From: Rhizobium sp. NLR16a
Lineage (GTDB): Bacteria; Pseudomonadota; Alphaproteobacteria; Rhizobiales; Rhizobiaceae
NCBI RefSeq assembly: GCF_017948245.1
Contig: NZ_CP072871.1
Span: 133,678-197,677, forward strand
Reading direction: 5' to 3'
Length of the DNA: 64,000 nt
Position 1 is the stretch's first letter, and the number at the start of each line of letters is the position of its first letter. The notes below the pieces were generated by a model. The model was not told where the DNA came from. It saw nothing but the letters and a program-made list of their open reading frames with translations, and ran no database searches. Shown here one piece after another: positions 9,541-18,111 of the stretch. Both the position numbers and the translations under genes were made by a program.

Positions 9541-10374
9541 TCACGCGTTGACCAGGAAGCCTTCCTTGAGCCAGGGATGCAGCGCCTTGCTGGCCGCGAG
9601 GATATCGCCGCGCCCGTCGACTTCAGCGCCGGAAAACCGCGTGACGATGCCGCCGGCCTCTTCGACCATCAGCGCCGAAGCGCCGAAATCATGGATCGAG
9701 AGCCCATCCTCGAAAAAGCCGTCCAGCCGGCCGCAGGCGACATAGGCGATCGACAGCGCCGCCGAGCCCAGGCGGCGCACGCCCGCCGTGTTGGCCATCA
9801 GGCGTTTGATGGCATCGAAATAGGTCTCCTCCGCAACCGCCTTCACCTGGCCGGGAATGGGCAGCCCGGCGCCGATCAGCACGTTTTCGATGTCGGCGAC
9901 ATCGGCGCAGCGGATGCGCTCGCCATTGAGATAGGCGCCGCCGCCGATCTCGGCGCTGAACAGTTCATCGAGCATGGCGTCGTAGACGACACCGGCGACC
10001 AGTCGCCCGCCTTCGGCGATTGAAATCGTCATACCGAAATGCGGAACGCCCCAGGCGTAATTGGTCGTTCCGTCGATCGGGTCGATGTAGATAATCGGGG
10101 TCTCCGGCCCAGCCGTGCGGTTACCGACGGCCTCCTCGCCCTGGATGGCATATTCAGGGAAGGCCTTGACCATCTCATCGACGATGATACGCTCGACGGC
10201 GACATCGATTTCAGTCTGATAATCGCGCGGCGCCTTGGCCAGCATTTCCCCGGATGTCCGCCGCCGCAGGGAAGCCCGGGCCGTCTCGCCCGCCTTCAAG
10301 ACCGTTTCGGCAAGCACGATGAGGCGGGGCGACGCGTTCGGGGAAAGGCGCGCTGAAGTCGGGGAGGATGCCAT
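9541..10374 (-). CDS. Inositol monophosphatase family protein (copy 1)
   Basis: A 277-residue lithium-sensitive phosphatase-family protein. Metal ligands are visible: Glu80/Glu81 in IQGEEAVG and Asp98, Asp101 in YIDPIDGTTNYAWG. The third motif reads SIHDFGASALMVEEAGG, with His in place of the usual Trp before the metal Asp. No Shine-Dalgarno is evident before the ATG; a T-rich run precedes it. It lies 106 bases downstream of a CUT1 ATPase gene on the same strand and may be its operon tail, which would fit removal of phosphate from an imported or modified polyol. Substrates in the family range from inositol phosphate to sugar phosphates and PAP. Confidence 0.85.
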   Translation of the reverse strand: MASSPTSARLSPNASPRLIVLAETVLKAGETARASLRRRTSGEMLAKAPRDYQTEIDVAVERIIVDEMVKAFPEYAIQGEEAVGNRTAGPETPIIYIDPIDGTTNYAWGVPHFGMTISIAEGGRLVAGVVYDAMLDELFSAEIGGGAYLNGERIRCADVADIENVLIGAGLPIPGQVKAVAEETYFDAIKRLMANTAGVRRLGSAALSIAYVACGRLDGFFEDGLSIHDFGASALMVEEAGGIVTRFSGAEVDGRGDILAASKALHPWLKEGFLVNA

Positions 10375-10480
10375 GAAAAAAATCCGGATGCTGCAGATAT
10401 GAACGAAGTGAATCGTGCGGAGCCACTCCCTTCGCAGAGACCGATGATGGTTTTATGAAGCTGCCCGCGCCCGACAGGTC

Positions 10481-11557
10481 TTATATCAGGCGCTCGGACG
10501 ATGCATCAAAAAGATGGACCTGGGCCGGATCGACCGAAAGTCCGATCATCTCTCCTGGTCTGACCTTGTCGCGCCGCGTCTCGACGATCGTCAGTTCCGG
10601 CTGCGTCGCCGCGACGATGAAGGTCGAGGAGCCCGTGGATTCGACGAAGGCGATCGGCACGTCGAAGCTGCCCTGCCCGGGCGCGACAACCTCGATATGC
10701 TCCGGCCGGATGCCGGCGACGAGCTTGCGTCCAGGTTCGATCGCGCGTGCCAGTGCAAGCTTCTGTTTTACCGCGCCGAAATCCAATACCAGGCTCTTGC
10801 CGTCTTCGGCGGCGATCGCTGGAATGAAATTCATCGCCGGAGAACCGATGAACCCGGCGACGAACCGGTTCGCCGGCCGGTCGTAAAGGTCAAGCGGCGC
10901 GCCCTGCTGTTCGATGATGCCGTCGCGCATCACCACGACATGGTCGGCCATCGTCATCGCTTCGACCTGGTCATGCGTGACGTAGACGAAGGTGGCGTTC
11001 AGCCGGTCATGCAACGCCCGGATTTCCTTGCGCATCGAGACACGCAACGCGGCATCAAGGTTGGAAAGCGGCTCGTCGAACAGGAAGGCTTGGGGGTTGC
11101 GGATAATTGCGCGGCCCATGGCGACGCGCTGTCGTTGGCCCCCGGAAAGCTGGCGCGGATAACGGTCGAGCAGTCTGGAAAGGCCCGTGATGGCAGCGAC
11201 CTCCTCGGCTTTCTGTTTTGCCTCAGCCTTGGGGACGCGGTGCATCTTCAGCGAGTAGGTCAGGTTCTGTTCCACCGTCATATGCGGATAGAGGGCGTAA
11301 CTCTGAAAAACCATGGCGATATCGCGTGCTCGCGGCGGCACGTCGTTCATCACCTTGCCGGCAATCTTCAGCGTGCCGCCGGTAATTTTTTCCAGCCCGG
11401 CAAGCGAACGGAGCAACGTCGACTTGCCGCATCCTGACGGACCGACCAGCGCCACGAATGTGCCCTTGGGAATTGATAGGTTGACGTTCTTAAGCGCGTG
11501 AAAGGCGCCGTAGTGCTTCTCGACGCCCGAGAGTTCGATTTGGATGTCCTGGCTCAT
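10481..11557 (-). CDS. CUT1 sugar ABC transporter ATP-binding protein (UgpC/MsmK type)
   Basis: A 358-residue ATPase with Walker A GPSGCGKST, signature LSGGQRQRVAMGRA, Walker B FLFDEPLSNLDAALR and a C-terminal TOBE/regulatory domain (GIRPEHIEV). The ATG at 11557 (MSQDIQIELSGVEKHYG) is preferred over the upstream in-frame start at 11581. It energises the two permeases encoded just upstream on the minus strand. A 61-base gap separates it from the MalG-type permease. Confidence 0.92.
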   Translation of the reverse strand: MSQDIQIELSGVEKHYGAFHALKNVNLSIPKGTFVALVGPSGCGKSTLLRSLAGLEKITGGTLKIAGKVMNDVPPRARDIAMVFQSYALYPHMTVEQNLTYSLKMHRVPKAEAKQKAEEVAAITGLSRLLDRYPRQLSGGQRQRVAMGRAIIRNPQAFLFDEPLSNLDAALRVSMRKEIRALHDRLNATFVYVTHDQVEAMTMADHVVVMRDGIIEQQGAPLDLYDRPANRFVAGFIGSPAMNFIPAIAAEDGKSLVLDFGAVKQKLALARAIEPGRKLVAGIRPEHIEVVAPGQGSFDVPIAFVESTGSSTFIVAATQPELTIVETRRDKVRPGEMIGLSVDPAQVHLFDASSERLI

Positions 11558-11618
11558 ACCGAAAACCTTGCAGGTCCCCAACCGGGACCGATGAGATGGT
11601 CAAGGGTGAAAAACGTCG

Positions 11619-12506
11619 TCACTTGACTGCTCCAGCGGCGATGCCGCGCGTCAGCGTGCGCTGGAAGATCAAGAAGAAGATCACGGTCGGTATTATACCC
11701 AGGAAAGCCGCCGAGGCCTGCAGCACCGGGTCCGACATGTTCTGACCGCGGGTGAGGCCCATGGCGACCGAGACCGTCTGGTTGTTATTCGATACCAACA
11801 TGACGAGCGGGATCAAGAATTCGTTCCAAGTCCAGATGAAAAAGAAGGTTCCCAGGACCATGAGCGTCGGCCTCAGCATCGGGACGACGACAAACCACAG
11901 CGTTTTCCAATGGGTCGAGCCATCCATCTCTGCCGCTTCGAGGATTTCCTTGGGAAAGGTACTCAGCACGGTCGAGAGCAGGTAAGTCCCGAAAGCGCTT
12001 TGCAGGACCGCGAAAATGATGATCACGGAAAGCTGCGTATCATAGAGGCCGCTCGCTTTCGCCATGTAGTAAAGCGGGTAAATGATGGACTCCTGCGGCA
12101 CCATAATGCCGAGAAGAAAGACCACCAAAATCACGCGCGAACCCGGCACCTTGCCGACCCCAATCGCATAGGCGTTGAACAGGCTTATCAGTACCCCCAA
12201 CACCGATACAGCCAGACTGATCACCACGCTGTTGAGCAGCTTGCGGCCGAAATCAGACACCGTCCAGAATTTCTCGATCGCCGTGAGATCGATCGACCGA
12301 GGAATCGAAAGCGGTCCGCCGACCGCGTATTCGGCGCTCGCCTTGACGGCGTTGAGCAGAGCAAGGAAAAAGGGAAAGAGCGTAAAGGCGAGGAGCAGAA
12401 TAAGGATGGCCAGCACCACCCACCGCATGGGATCGCGTCGGGCGCGATCGGCAGGTGCGGTCGCTTTTGCCTTGGTGGTACCGTCGCTGAGAACTGAGTA
12501 AGCCAT
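11619..12506 (-). CDS. CUT1 sugar ABC transporter permease (MalG type)
   Basis: A 295-residue inner membrane protein with about six hydrophobic helices and the EAA loop of binding-protein-dependent permeases (ILEAAEMDGSTHWKTLWFVVVPMLRP). A polar N-terminal tail precedes the first helix. It starts 3 bases after the stop of the MalF-type permease, so the pair is co-translated and forms the channel. Confidence 0.92.
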   Translation of the reverse strand: MAYSVLSDGTTKAKATAPADRARRDPMRWVVLAILILLLAFTLFPFFLALLNAVKASAEYAVGGPLSIPRSIDLTAIEKFWTVSDFGRKLLNSVVISLAVSVLGVLISLFNAYAIGVGKVPGSRVILVVFLLGIMVPQESIIYPLYYMAKASGLYDTQLSVIIIFAVLQSAFGTYLLSTVLSTFPKEILEAAEMDGSTHWKTLWFVVVPMLRPTLMVLGTFFFIWTWNEFLIPLVMLVSNNNQTVSVAMGLTRGQNMSDPVLQASAAFLGIIPTVIFFLIFQRTLTRGIAAGAVK

Positions 12507-12509
12507 GAT

Positions 12510-13418
12510 CTACTCCTTCGCCTCCTGCTGGGACTGGAAACGTAGGAAAATCACGGCCAAAGCGATCGTCAGAGTCGTCTGCACGACCGCGATGGCTGCG
12601 GCATAGCCGACGCGTTGTGTTGTGAAGAAGTGGTAGTAAGTCAGATAGGATGGCACGAGGGTGGAATTGTCGGGGCCGCCGGCGGTGATGACAAAAATTG
12701 GCGCAAAGACTTTAAGCGCTGCGATCAGTGTGGTCAGCACAACGACGAAAATCTCCGGCGCCAGGAGCGGAATGGTGATCGTCACCAGCCGGCTCCACCA
12801 GTTTGCGCCATCGAGCTCGGCAGCCTCGTAGAGGGAAGGGTCGATGCGCGAAAGACCGGCCATGAAAACCACCAGACAGTAGCCGACCTGTATCCAGACA
12901 ATGACGAGCGAGACGGCAGCAAGCGCGTATGTCGCATCGCCGATCCAGTTCTGGGCGAGGTTATCAAGGCCGATGGCCTTCAGCGTGATGTTGATGACAC
13001 CGACGGGATTGAGAATCCAGCCCCAGAGCACGCCCGCGACCGTTACGGGCAGAATCTGCGGTAAGTAAAAACCGGCCCTGAAGAAGCTCGAAACCCATTC
13101 CCCGAATTGGTCCCTGACGTAGTCGAACAGCAGAGCGGCGAGCACCAGGCCGATACACACGGGTATCACGGTCATCGAGACGATGAACAGTAGCGTGTGA
13201 TACATCGATCCCCAGAATTGATCGTCCGTAAGCAGGCGATGATAGTTCTGCAGGCCGACCGGTCGCGGCGTGCCAACGCCCTTCCATGCCGTGAAGCTCA
13301 GCCCGATATTGGCGAGCTGCGGTATGAGCACGATCAGAATGAAGCCGATCACCCCCGGGATGAGGTAGAGGCTATAGCTTCGTGAACCGTCGCTCGATCG
13401 CTGGCTGGATATAGCCAT
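12510..13418 (-). CDS. CUT1 sugar ABC transporter permease (MalF type)
   Basis: A 302-residue permease with six hydrophobic segments and an EAA loop (LYEAAELDGANWWSRLVTITIPLLAPE). It lacks the large periplasmic insertion of E. coli MalF. It lies between the binding-protein gene and the MalG-type permease. A ten-pair hairpin sits in the short gap before it. Confidence 0.92.
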   Translation of the reverse strand: MAISSQRSSDGSRSYSLYLIPGVIGFILIVLIPQLANIGLSFTAWKGVGTPRPVGLQNYHRLLTDDQFWGSMYHTLLFIVSMTVIPVCIGLVLAALLFDYVRDQFGEWVSSFFRAGFYLPQILPVTVAGVLWGWILNPVGVINITLKAIGLDNLAQNWIGDATYALAAVSLVIVWIQVGYCLVVFMAGLSRIDPSLYEAAELDGANWWSRLVTITIPLLAPEIFVVVLTTLIAALKVFAPIFVITAGGPDNSTLVPSYLTYYHFFTTQRVGYAAAIAVVQTTLTIALAVIFLRFQSQQEAKE

Positions 13419-13445
13419 ATCATTCTTCCTTCAGCCTACCACAAT

Positions 13446-13468
13446 GGGCTGCGCCGGAGGCGCAGCCC
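13446..13468 (-). promoter_or_regulatory. Hairpin after binding-protein gene (mRNA stabiliser or attenuator)
   Basis: GGGCTGCGCC at 13446-13455 pairs perfectly with GGCGCAGCCC at 13459-13468 around a 3-base loop, only 16 bases after the binding-protein stop. There is no T-run, so it fits a 3' stability element or partial terminator that keeps more binding-protein mRNA than permease mRNA. Confidence 0.6.
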
Positions 13469-13484
13469 AGCGTTCAAGGTCGCG

Positions 13485-14747
13485 CTACTGGTTCTCCTGC
13501 GCGTCGTCGTAGACCTGCTTGATCTCTTCGACGAACTGCTCCGCAGTCAGACTGCCCTGGAAAAGGCCGGTGTCTTTCTGATTGAGCACGTCGTAGTAGC
13601 CGGGGACCGGCCAGTCAGGATAGAAACCGAGGCCGTTTTTGTCAGAGATCTGCTTGAAAACCGCTGCGGCGTTCTTACCGATGGGATTGGTGATGGCGGA
13701 AAGATCAGCGGCGATCGGGACGCCGCCGGCATTGCCGAGTTCAGCTTGGTACTTCGGCGACAAGGTCAGGCTGATCCACTCGGCGGCGAGATCGGGATTC
13801 TTGCTACTTTTGGGAACGACCCAGAGATTGCCTGTCGAGCCGACCGAATATTTCGGTGTCGGAATGACGAACTGACCCCACTTGAAGTCCTTGATGGTCG
13901 AGGCAAAGGTGCCGAGATTCCACGTGCCCGAGACGTACATCGGTGCTTTGCCCGAGGTAAAGAGCAGAGCTGCATCCGGGTCCTTCATGCCCGTGGAGTC
14001 CTTGCTGATGTAGCCCTTGCTGACCCAGTCGACCAAGGTCTGGGCCGCATAGAGGTAGGGCGCGCCGTCGAGAGGCGCCTTCAAACCCTGATAATTCTGG
14101 ATCCAGGCGTCATCGGCCTTGGTGTAGGCGAGAGAGGCAAGCAAGTGCTGGCCACTGGTGTCGATGGCGCCGAGCGCGAGGGGCGTCAGACCTTTCTGCT
14201 TGAAGGCTTCCAAGTCAGCGACCCACTCTTCAAGCGTGGTCGGCGGCTTGAGGCCTGCCTTTTCGAACATGTCAATATTATAGAAGCACGAAACATATTC
14301 GCCGAAGACAGAAACGCCCCAAACAGGGCCAGAGCCATAGATTCCCTTTTCGTCATAACGGCTGAGGACAAAATCGCCTTCGTTAAGGATCTTGTCCCAG
14401 CCCTCCTTCTTCACGTAGGCATCCAGATTGGTCAGCAATCCCTGGCTTGCAACCAGGCCAGCGGTCGCATTGCCCTTATTGTACTCAAGCACGTCGGGGG
14501 CCTGATCGGAATTGAGGATCATGCCGCCCGAGGCCTGCAACTGCTGAAATGTCTTTTGCTCAAAGCTGACGTTGATGTCCGGATGTTTCGCCTTGAACTC
14601 CTCGAGCGCCTTCTTCCAGACAATGCCCTGAGCCGTGGTCGGCTCCTCGAACCACCAGATCTTGAAGGTCTTCTGTTCGGCATGGCCGATCGATGTCATC
14701 AGCATCGCCGTGCCGAGCGCTAGCGCAAGTGTCGCAATTCTTTTCAT
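13485..14747 (-). CDS. CUT1 sugar ABC transporter substrate-binding protein
   Basis: A 420-residue periplasmic binding protein of the solute-binding family 1 class. A signal peptide of about 23 residues (hydrophobic LALALGTAMLMTSIG, cleavage after GHA) starts the protein; mature sequence opens KTFKIWWFEEPT. Family marks include YNKGNATAGLVASQGLL and VPKSSKNPDLAAEWISL. It is the first transporter gene of the minus-strand operon. The ligand is probably a sugar or polyol; the attached TIM-barrel and Gfo/Idh genes point to a compound that is oxidised and isomerised. Confidence 0.9.
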   Translation of the reverse strand: MKRIATLALALGTAMLMTSIGHAEQKTFKIWWFEEPTTAQGIVWKKALEEFKAKHPDINVSFEQKTFQQLQASGGMILNSDQAPDVLEYNKGNATAGLVASQGLLTNLDAYVKKEGWDKILNEGDFVLSRYDEKGIYGSGPVWGVSVFGEYVSCFYNIDMFEKAGLKPPTTLEEWVADLEAFKQKGLTPLALGAIDTSGQHLLASLAYTKADDAWIQNYQGLKAPLDGAPYLYAAQTLVDWVSKGYISKDSTGMKDPDAALLFTSGKAPMYVSGTWNLGTFASTIKDFKWGQFVIPTPKYSVGSTGNLWVVPKSSKNPDLAAEWISLTLSPKYQAELGNAGGVPIAADLSAITNPIGKNAAAVFKQISDKNGLGFYPDWPVPGYYDVLNQKDTGLFQGSLTAEQFVEEIKQVYDDAQENQ

Positions 14748-14758
14748 GCCTTCCTCCC

Positions 14759-14777
14759 AAAAAAGCGGCTGCGCCGC
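14759..14777 (-). terminator. Hairpin plus T6 directly ahead of the binding-protein ribosome site
   Basis: On the minus strand GCGGC-GCA-GCCGC is followed at once by six T residues and then by GGGAGGAAGGC and the ATG at 14747. It looks like a short intrinsic terminator or attenuator separating the enzyme genes upstream from the transporter genes. Confidence 0.5.
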
Positions 14778-14852
14778 GAAAAGACGAGTTAGTCAGTCAT
14801 GGCGCCCCGCCCCGGCCTCCCAGCCCGGCGGCGCTCCATTTTAGTCGGTTGA

Positions 14853-15752
14853 TCAGGGATCAACAATGAAATCTCCGCCCCGGCACTTCTTCAGATAGTT
14901 GAGCCCGTGAACCTGGCCAGTCATTTCGAGCTCGTCGCGATAGACCGGGTCGTGCCAGCCTTCGATGTCGATCGAGCCGGACCAGCCGGCGAGGCGCAAC
15001 TCGGAGATGATGTCGGTCCAGTTGCTGTCGCCGAAGCCCGGCGTGCGCATGAAGACGAATTTCTCCTTGCCGAAGATGCCGTGTTCCTTGATGACCTCCC
15101 AGCGGATGGTCGCGTCCTTGCCGTGGACGTGGAAAAACTTGTGCGCCCATTTGCGGATCTGCGGCATGGGGTCGATCAGATAGACCATCTGATGGCAGGG
15201 TTCCCATTCCAGCCCGATATGATCATCCGGCGTTTCGTTGAAGATCAGCTCCCAGGCATCCGGATTGTGGGCGATATTCCAGTCGCCGCTCGCCCAGTTG
15301 CCGTCCATGGCGCAATTCTCGAAAGCGATCTTGACGCCCTTGTCGGCCGCCCGTTTGGCCAGCTCGCTCCAGATTTGTCTATAGCGCGGCAGGCTGTCGG
15401 TCAGTGGCTTGCCGCGGACGCGGCCGGTGAAGCCGGCAACGCAGGTGGCGCCGAAATGATGGGCATTGTCGATGCAATCCCTCCAGCCCTGCAGCGTCTC
15501 GAGATCGATTGCGCTCTCTTCCAGCGGATTGCCGAACATGCCGAGCGTCGAGATGGTGATGTCGCGGTCGCCGATCGCATCAAGGCAGCGCTTGCCGAGC
15601 TCGGCGAGGTTCTGCCCCTTGGTCGTCTGCCAGAAGAAAGGTTCGAAGCTTTCGAAGCCGAGGTCGGCAATCTGACCGATGCGCTGGGCGGCATCGCCCT
15701 TGTTGCCGCTGACCATGGTGCCGATGCGAATGGATTTTGCAGGGTTGCTCAC
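14853..15752 (-). CDS. Sugar phosphate isomerase/epimerase (xylose-isomerase-like TIM barrel)
   Basis: A 299-residue TIM-barrel protein of the AP-endonuclease-2/xylose-isomerase-like superfamily. Probable metal ligands lie in IAFENCAMDGN, GLEWEPCH, FFHVHGKD and DIEGWHDP. Start is GTG at 15752, two bases from the stop of the dehydrogenase gene, so the two are co-translated. Partners of this type with Gfo/Idh dehydrogenases act in inositol and sugar oxidation pathways, converting keto intermediates. The specific reaction is not readable. Confidence 0.85.
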   Translation of the reverse strand: MSNPAKSIRIGTMVSGNKGDAAQRIGQIADLGFESFEPFFWQTTKGQNLAELGKRCLDAIGDRDITISTLGMFGNPLEESAIDLETLQGWRDCIDNAHHFGATCVAGFTGRVRGKPLTDSLPRYRQIWSELAKRAADKGVKIAFENCAMDGNWASGDWNIAHNPDAWELIFNETPDDHIGLEWEPCHQMVYLIDPMPQIRKWAHKFFHVHGKDATIRWEVIKEHGIFGKEKFVFMRTPGFGDSNWTDIISELRLAGWSGSIDIEGWHDPVYRDELEMTGQVHGLNYLKKCRGGDFIVDP

Positions 15753-15753
15753 G

Positions 15754-16797
15754 TCACGTCATCCTGTGCTGAATTTCGATGCGCCGGCCGGTCCTGGCGC
15801 TTTCGATCGCGCCGAAGACCATGGCAAGGCTCCTGATGTTGTCGGAATTGACGGTCTCGGGCTGCTTGCCGGTGCGGATCGCCGCGATGAAATCGGCGAT
15901 GACGCTGGCGTGGCCGTGGGTTTCCTCGTGGTGTTCCGGACCGGGAACGTTTACGGAAGCAAAGCCGTGCAGAAGACCGGGCTCTTCACCGGCGACGGCG
16001 GCCTTGAAGCTCTCCTCACCGTCCCAGGTCAGCATTCCCTTCGAACCGACGAGACGCCACTGGCTTTCCCAGCTGGTGCGCTCGCCTTCGGCGCACCAGG
16101 AGCCGCGATAGGTGAAGACGATGTCGTCGGAAAATTCGAAGATTGCGTTTGCCGACGCGCCGTGCCGGTACCAGGAACCCTTCGGGTTGCGCTCGACGCA
16201 ATAGACGGCGAGCGGCTTCCTGTCCGCGACGTAGCGGGCAGCATCGAAGGTGTGGATCGCCATATCGAGAAGCAGCACATTGTCCATCTCCTCGCGAAAG
16301 CCGCCGAAATGCGGCGCGAGGAAGAAATCGCAGTGAATGGCGGTGAGTTCGCCGATCGCACCACTGTCGACGAAACGGCGCAGGCGCCTGACCCCCGAAA
16401 TGAAGCGACGGTTCTGGATGACGGCGTGGATGCGGCCGGTCTCTGCAGCGAGATCGATCAGCGCCGCGCCTTCGGCCAGCGAGGCCGCCATCGGCTTTTC
16501 GCTGAGCACATGGCAGCCGGCCTTGAGCGCGGTCGAAACGACATCATACCGGGCGGGCGGAATGACGATGTCGAAGACGAGATCGGCTTTCGTGGCGGCA
16601 ATCATCTCCGACAGGTCAGAGCCGATGACGGCGTCTTCCAGACCGAACTCGGTGGCGAGCTTTTCCGCCGTCTCCCGGTTCAGGTCGACGAGGCCGACGA
16701 TGGCGATGGAGTCGGCGAGTTGAGGGTGGGACGCGATGGCGCGCAACCAACCTTTGGACATAGCTCCGCACCCGCACAGAATGGCACTGAATTTCAC
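15754..16797 (-). CDS. Gfo/Idh/MocA family NAD(P)-dependent oxidoreductase
   Basis: A 347-residue dehydrogenase: Rossmann motif ILCGCGAMSKGWLRAI near the N-terminus, EKP motif in HVLSEKPMAASLAEG and the C-terminal alpha/beta domain with LLLDMAIHTFDAARY. The start is taken as GTG 16797 because GGAGGA lies five to six bases upstream; the frame extends to 16875 but would run through the operator palindrome. It is the first gene of the operon and faces the LacI gene. It probably oxidises the imported sugar or polyol. Confidence 0.87.
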   Translation of the reverse strand: MKFSAILCGCGAMSKGWLRAIASHPQLADSIAIVGLVDLNRETAEKLATEFGLEDAVIGSDLSEMIAATKADLVFDIVIPPARYDVVSTALKAGCHVLSEKPMAASLAEGAALIDLAAETGRIHAVIQNRRFISGVRRLRRFVDSGAIGELTAIHCDFFLAPHFGGFREEMDNVLLLDMAIHTFDAARYVADRKPLAVYCVERNPKGSWYRHGASANAIFEFSDDIVFTYRGSWCAEGERTSWESQWRLVGSKGMLTWDGEESFKAAVAGEEPGLLHGFASVNVPGPEHHEETHGHASVIADFIAAIRTGKQPETVNSDNIRSLAMVFGAIESARTGRRIEIQHRMT

Positions 16798-16844
16798 GAT
16801 TTCCTCCGAGGGAATGGCGCCAACTCTCCTCGTGACACGCATCC

Positions 16845-16858
16845 CGTAAACGTTTACG
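16845..16858. promoter_or_regulatory. LacI-family operator-like palindrome
   Basis: CGTAAACGTTTACG is a perfect 14-bp palindrome with the central CG typical of LacI/PurR-family operators. It lies 47 bases before the dehydrogenase GTG and 75 bases before the LacI ATG, where it could repress both directions. A weaker related element, CGAAAACATTTTACG, follows at 16867-16881. Confidence 0.7.
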
Positions 16859-16933
16859 ACTGTAGGCGAAAACATTTTACGCTGTCAATAGAGGCAAAAT
16901 GCGAAAATGCGGACCGGAGGAAAAGCGTCAGCC

Positions 16934-17977
16934 ATGAAAGGGATTCGCCAGCTTGCCGAGCACCTGGATATCTCGATCGGCACGGTCTCCCGTGCGCTGA
17001 ACGGCAAGCCTGACGTCAACGAGGAAACCCGCCGGCGCGTGCTGGCGGCGGCCGAGGAGCTCGGCTATGTCGCCAATCAGTCGGGGCGAAGCCTCCGGCA
17101 AGGAGAGACAAAGGTCATCGGCCTGATGATCGAAGCGAGCCGGGAAGCAGTGGAAAATGCCGATAACTTCTTCCTCGGCGTCACAAGCGGCCTGCAGCAT
17201 GTTTTTGCCCGGCACAAGCTCGACCTCCTGATGCTCCCCTGCCCTGCCGACGAGGATCCGCGCGAATATCTGAAGCGCATGGTGGCGCGGCGTGTCGTCG
17301 ATGCGATGATCATCTCCAACACGCAGCGCATCGATCAGCGCATCGATCTTCTGTCGCGAGCAAAGATTCCCTTCGCCGCCGTCGGCCGCAGCCTTTCGGC
17401 CGGCAATTTTCCCTGGATCGACCTCGATTTCGAAGGCGTTGCCGAAGGTGCTGTCGAAAGGCTGGTCGCGCGCGGCCATCGCCGGATCGCGATCACGGCG
17501 CCCTCAAGCGAAGTCAACCTCGGCTACGTCTTTGTCGAGAGCTATCGCCGCACGCTCGAACGGCACGGCATTCCCTTTGACCCGTCGCTCGTCATTCGCG
17601 TCCAGTCGAGCGAACAAGGCGGGTATCAGGCAGCGCACGAACTGCTGCAACTTGAAGATCGGTCGACCGCAGTCATCCTGATTTATGAGCTGATGGCGAT
17701 CGGCCTTTACCGACGCCTGGGGGAATCGGGCGTCTTGCCTGGCCGCGATCTCGCGGTGATCGGCTTCCGCGACGCCCCCCGTGCCCGCTTCCTGCAACCC
17801 TCGCTCAGTTGCTTCCGCATGTCGCTCTACGATCTCGGTATTGCGCTCGGCCAGATGCTGCTCGCCAACATGCCGGCCTATCGCGAATTCTATCCGGATG
17901 GCGGCGGCAACATCATTTGGCCGCTGGAACTGGTACCGGCGCAAAGCGATGCCTTTGAGGTCGAGAACCAGGCCTGA
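16934..17977 (+). CDS. LacI-family transcriptional regulator (sugar operon)
   Basis: A 347-residue repressor with the N-terminal LacI helix-turn-helix (IRQLAEHLDISIGTVSRALNG) and hinge (RRVLAAAEELGYVANQSGRSLRQG), then a periplasmic-binding-like effector domain. An in-frame start at 16907 is less likely since LacI proteins begin just before the HTH. It is divergent from the sugar operon and probably binds the palindrome between them, with the imported sugar or a metabolite as inducer. Confidence 0.9.
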   Translation: MKGIRQLAEHLDISIGTVSRALNGKPDVNEETRRRVLAAAEELGYVANQSGRSLRQGETKVIGLMIEASREAVENADNFFLGVTSGLQHVFARHKLDLLMLPCPADEDPREYLKRMVARRVVDAMIISNTQRIDQRIDLLSRAKIPFAAVGRSLSAGNFPWIDLDFEGVAEGAVERLVARGHRRIAITAPSSEVNLGYVFVESYRRTLERHGIPFDPSLVIRVQSSEQGGYQAAHELLQLEDRSTAVILIYELMAIGLYRRLGESGVLPGRDLAVIGFRDAPRARFLQPSLSCFRMSLYDLGIALGQMLLANMPAYREFYPDGGGNIIWPLELVPAQSDAFEVENQA

Positions 17978-18111
17978 GCGCTGCGGCGGCCGTTCCCCTC
18001 ACGTGATCGAACCGTAGGGAAGGGGCATGCCGGCATCTCGTCGCGAAGGTCATATTCGGCCCTTGATAATCGCGGCCTGGCAAGGCAGGAGAGTGACATC
18101 ACGGAGATTAG

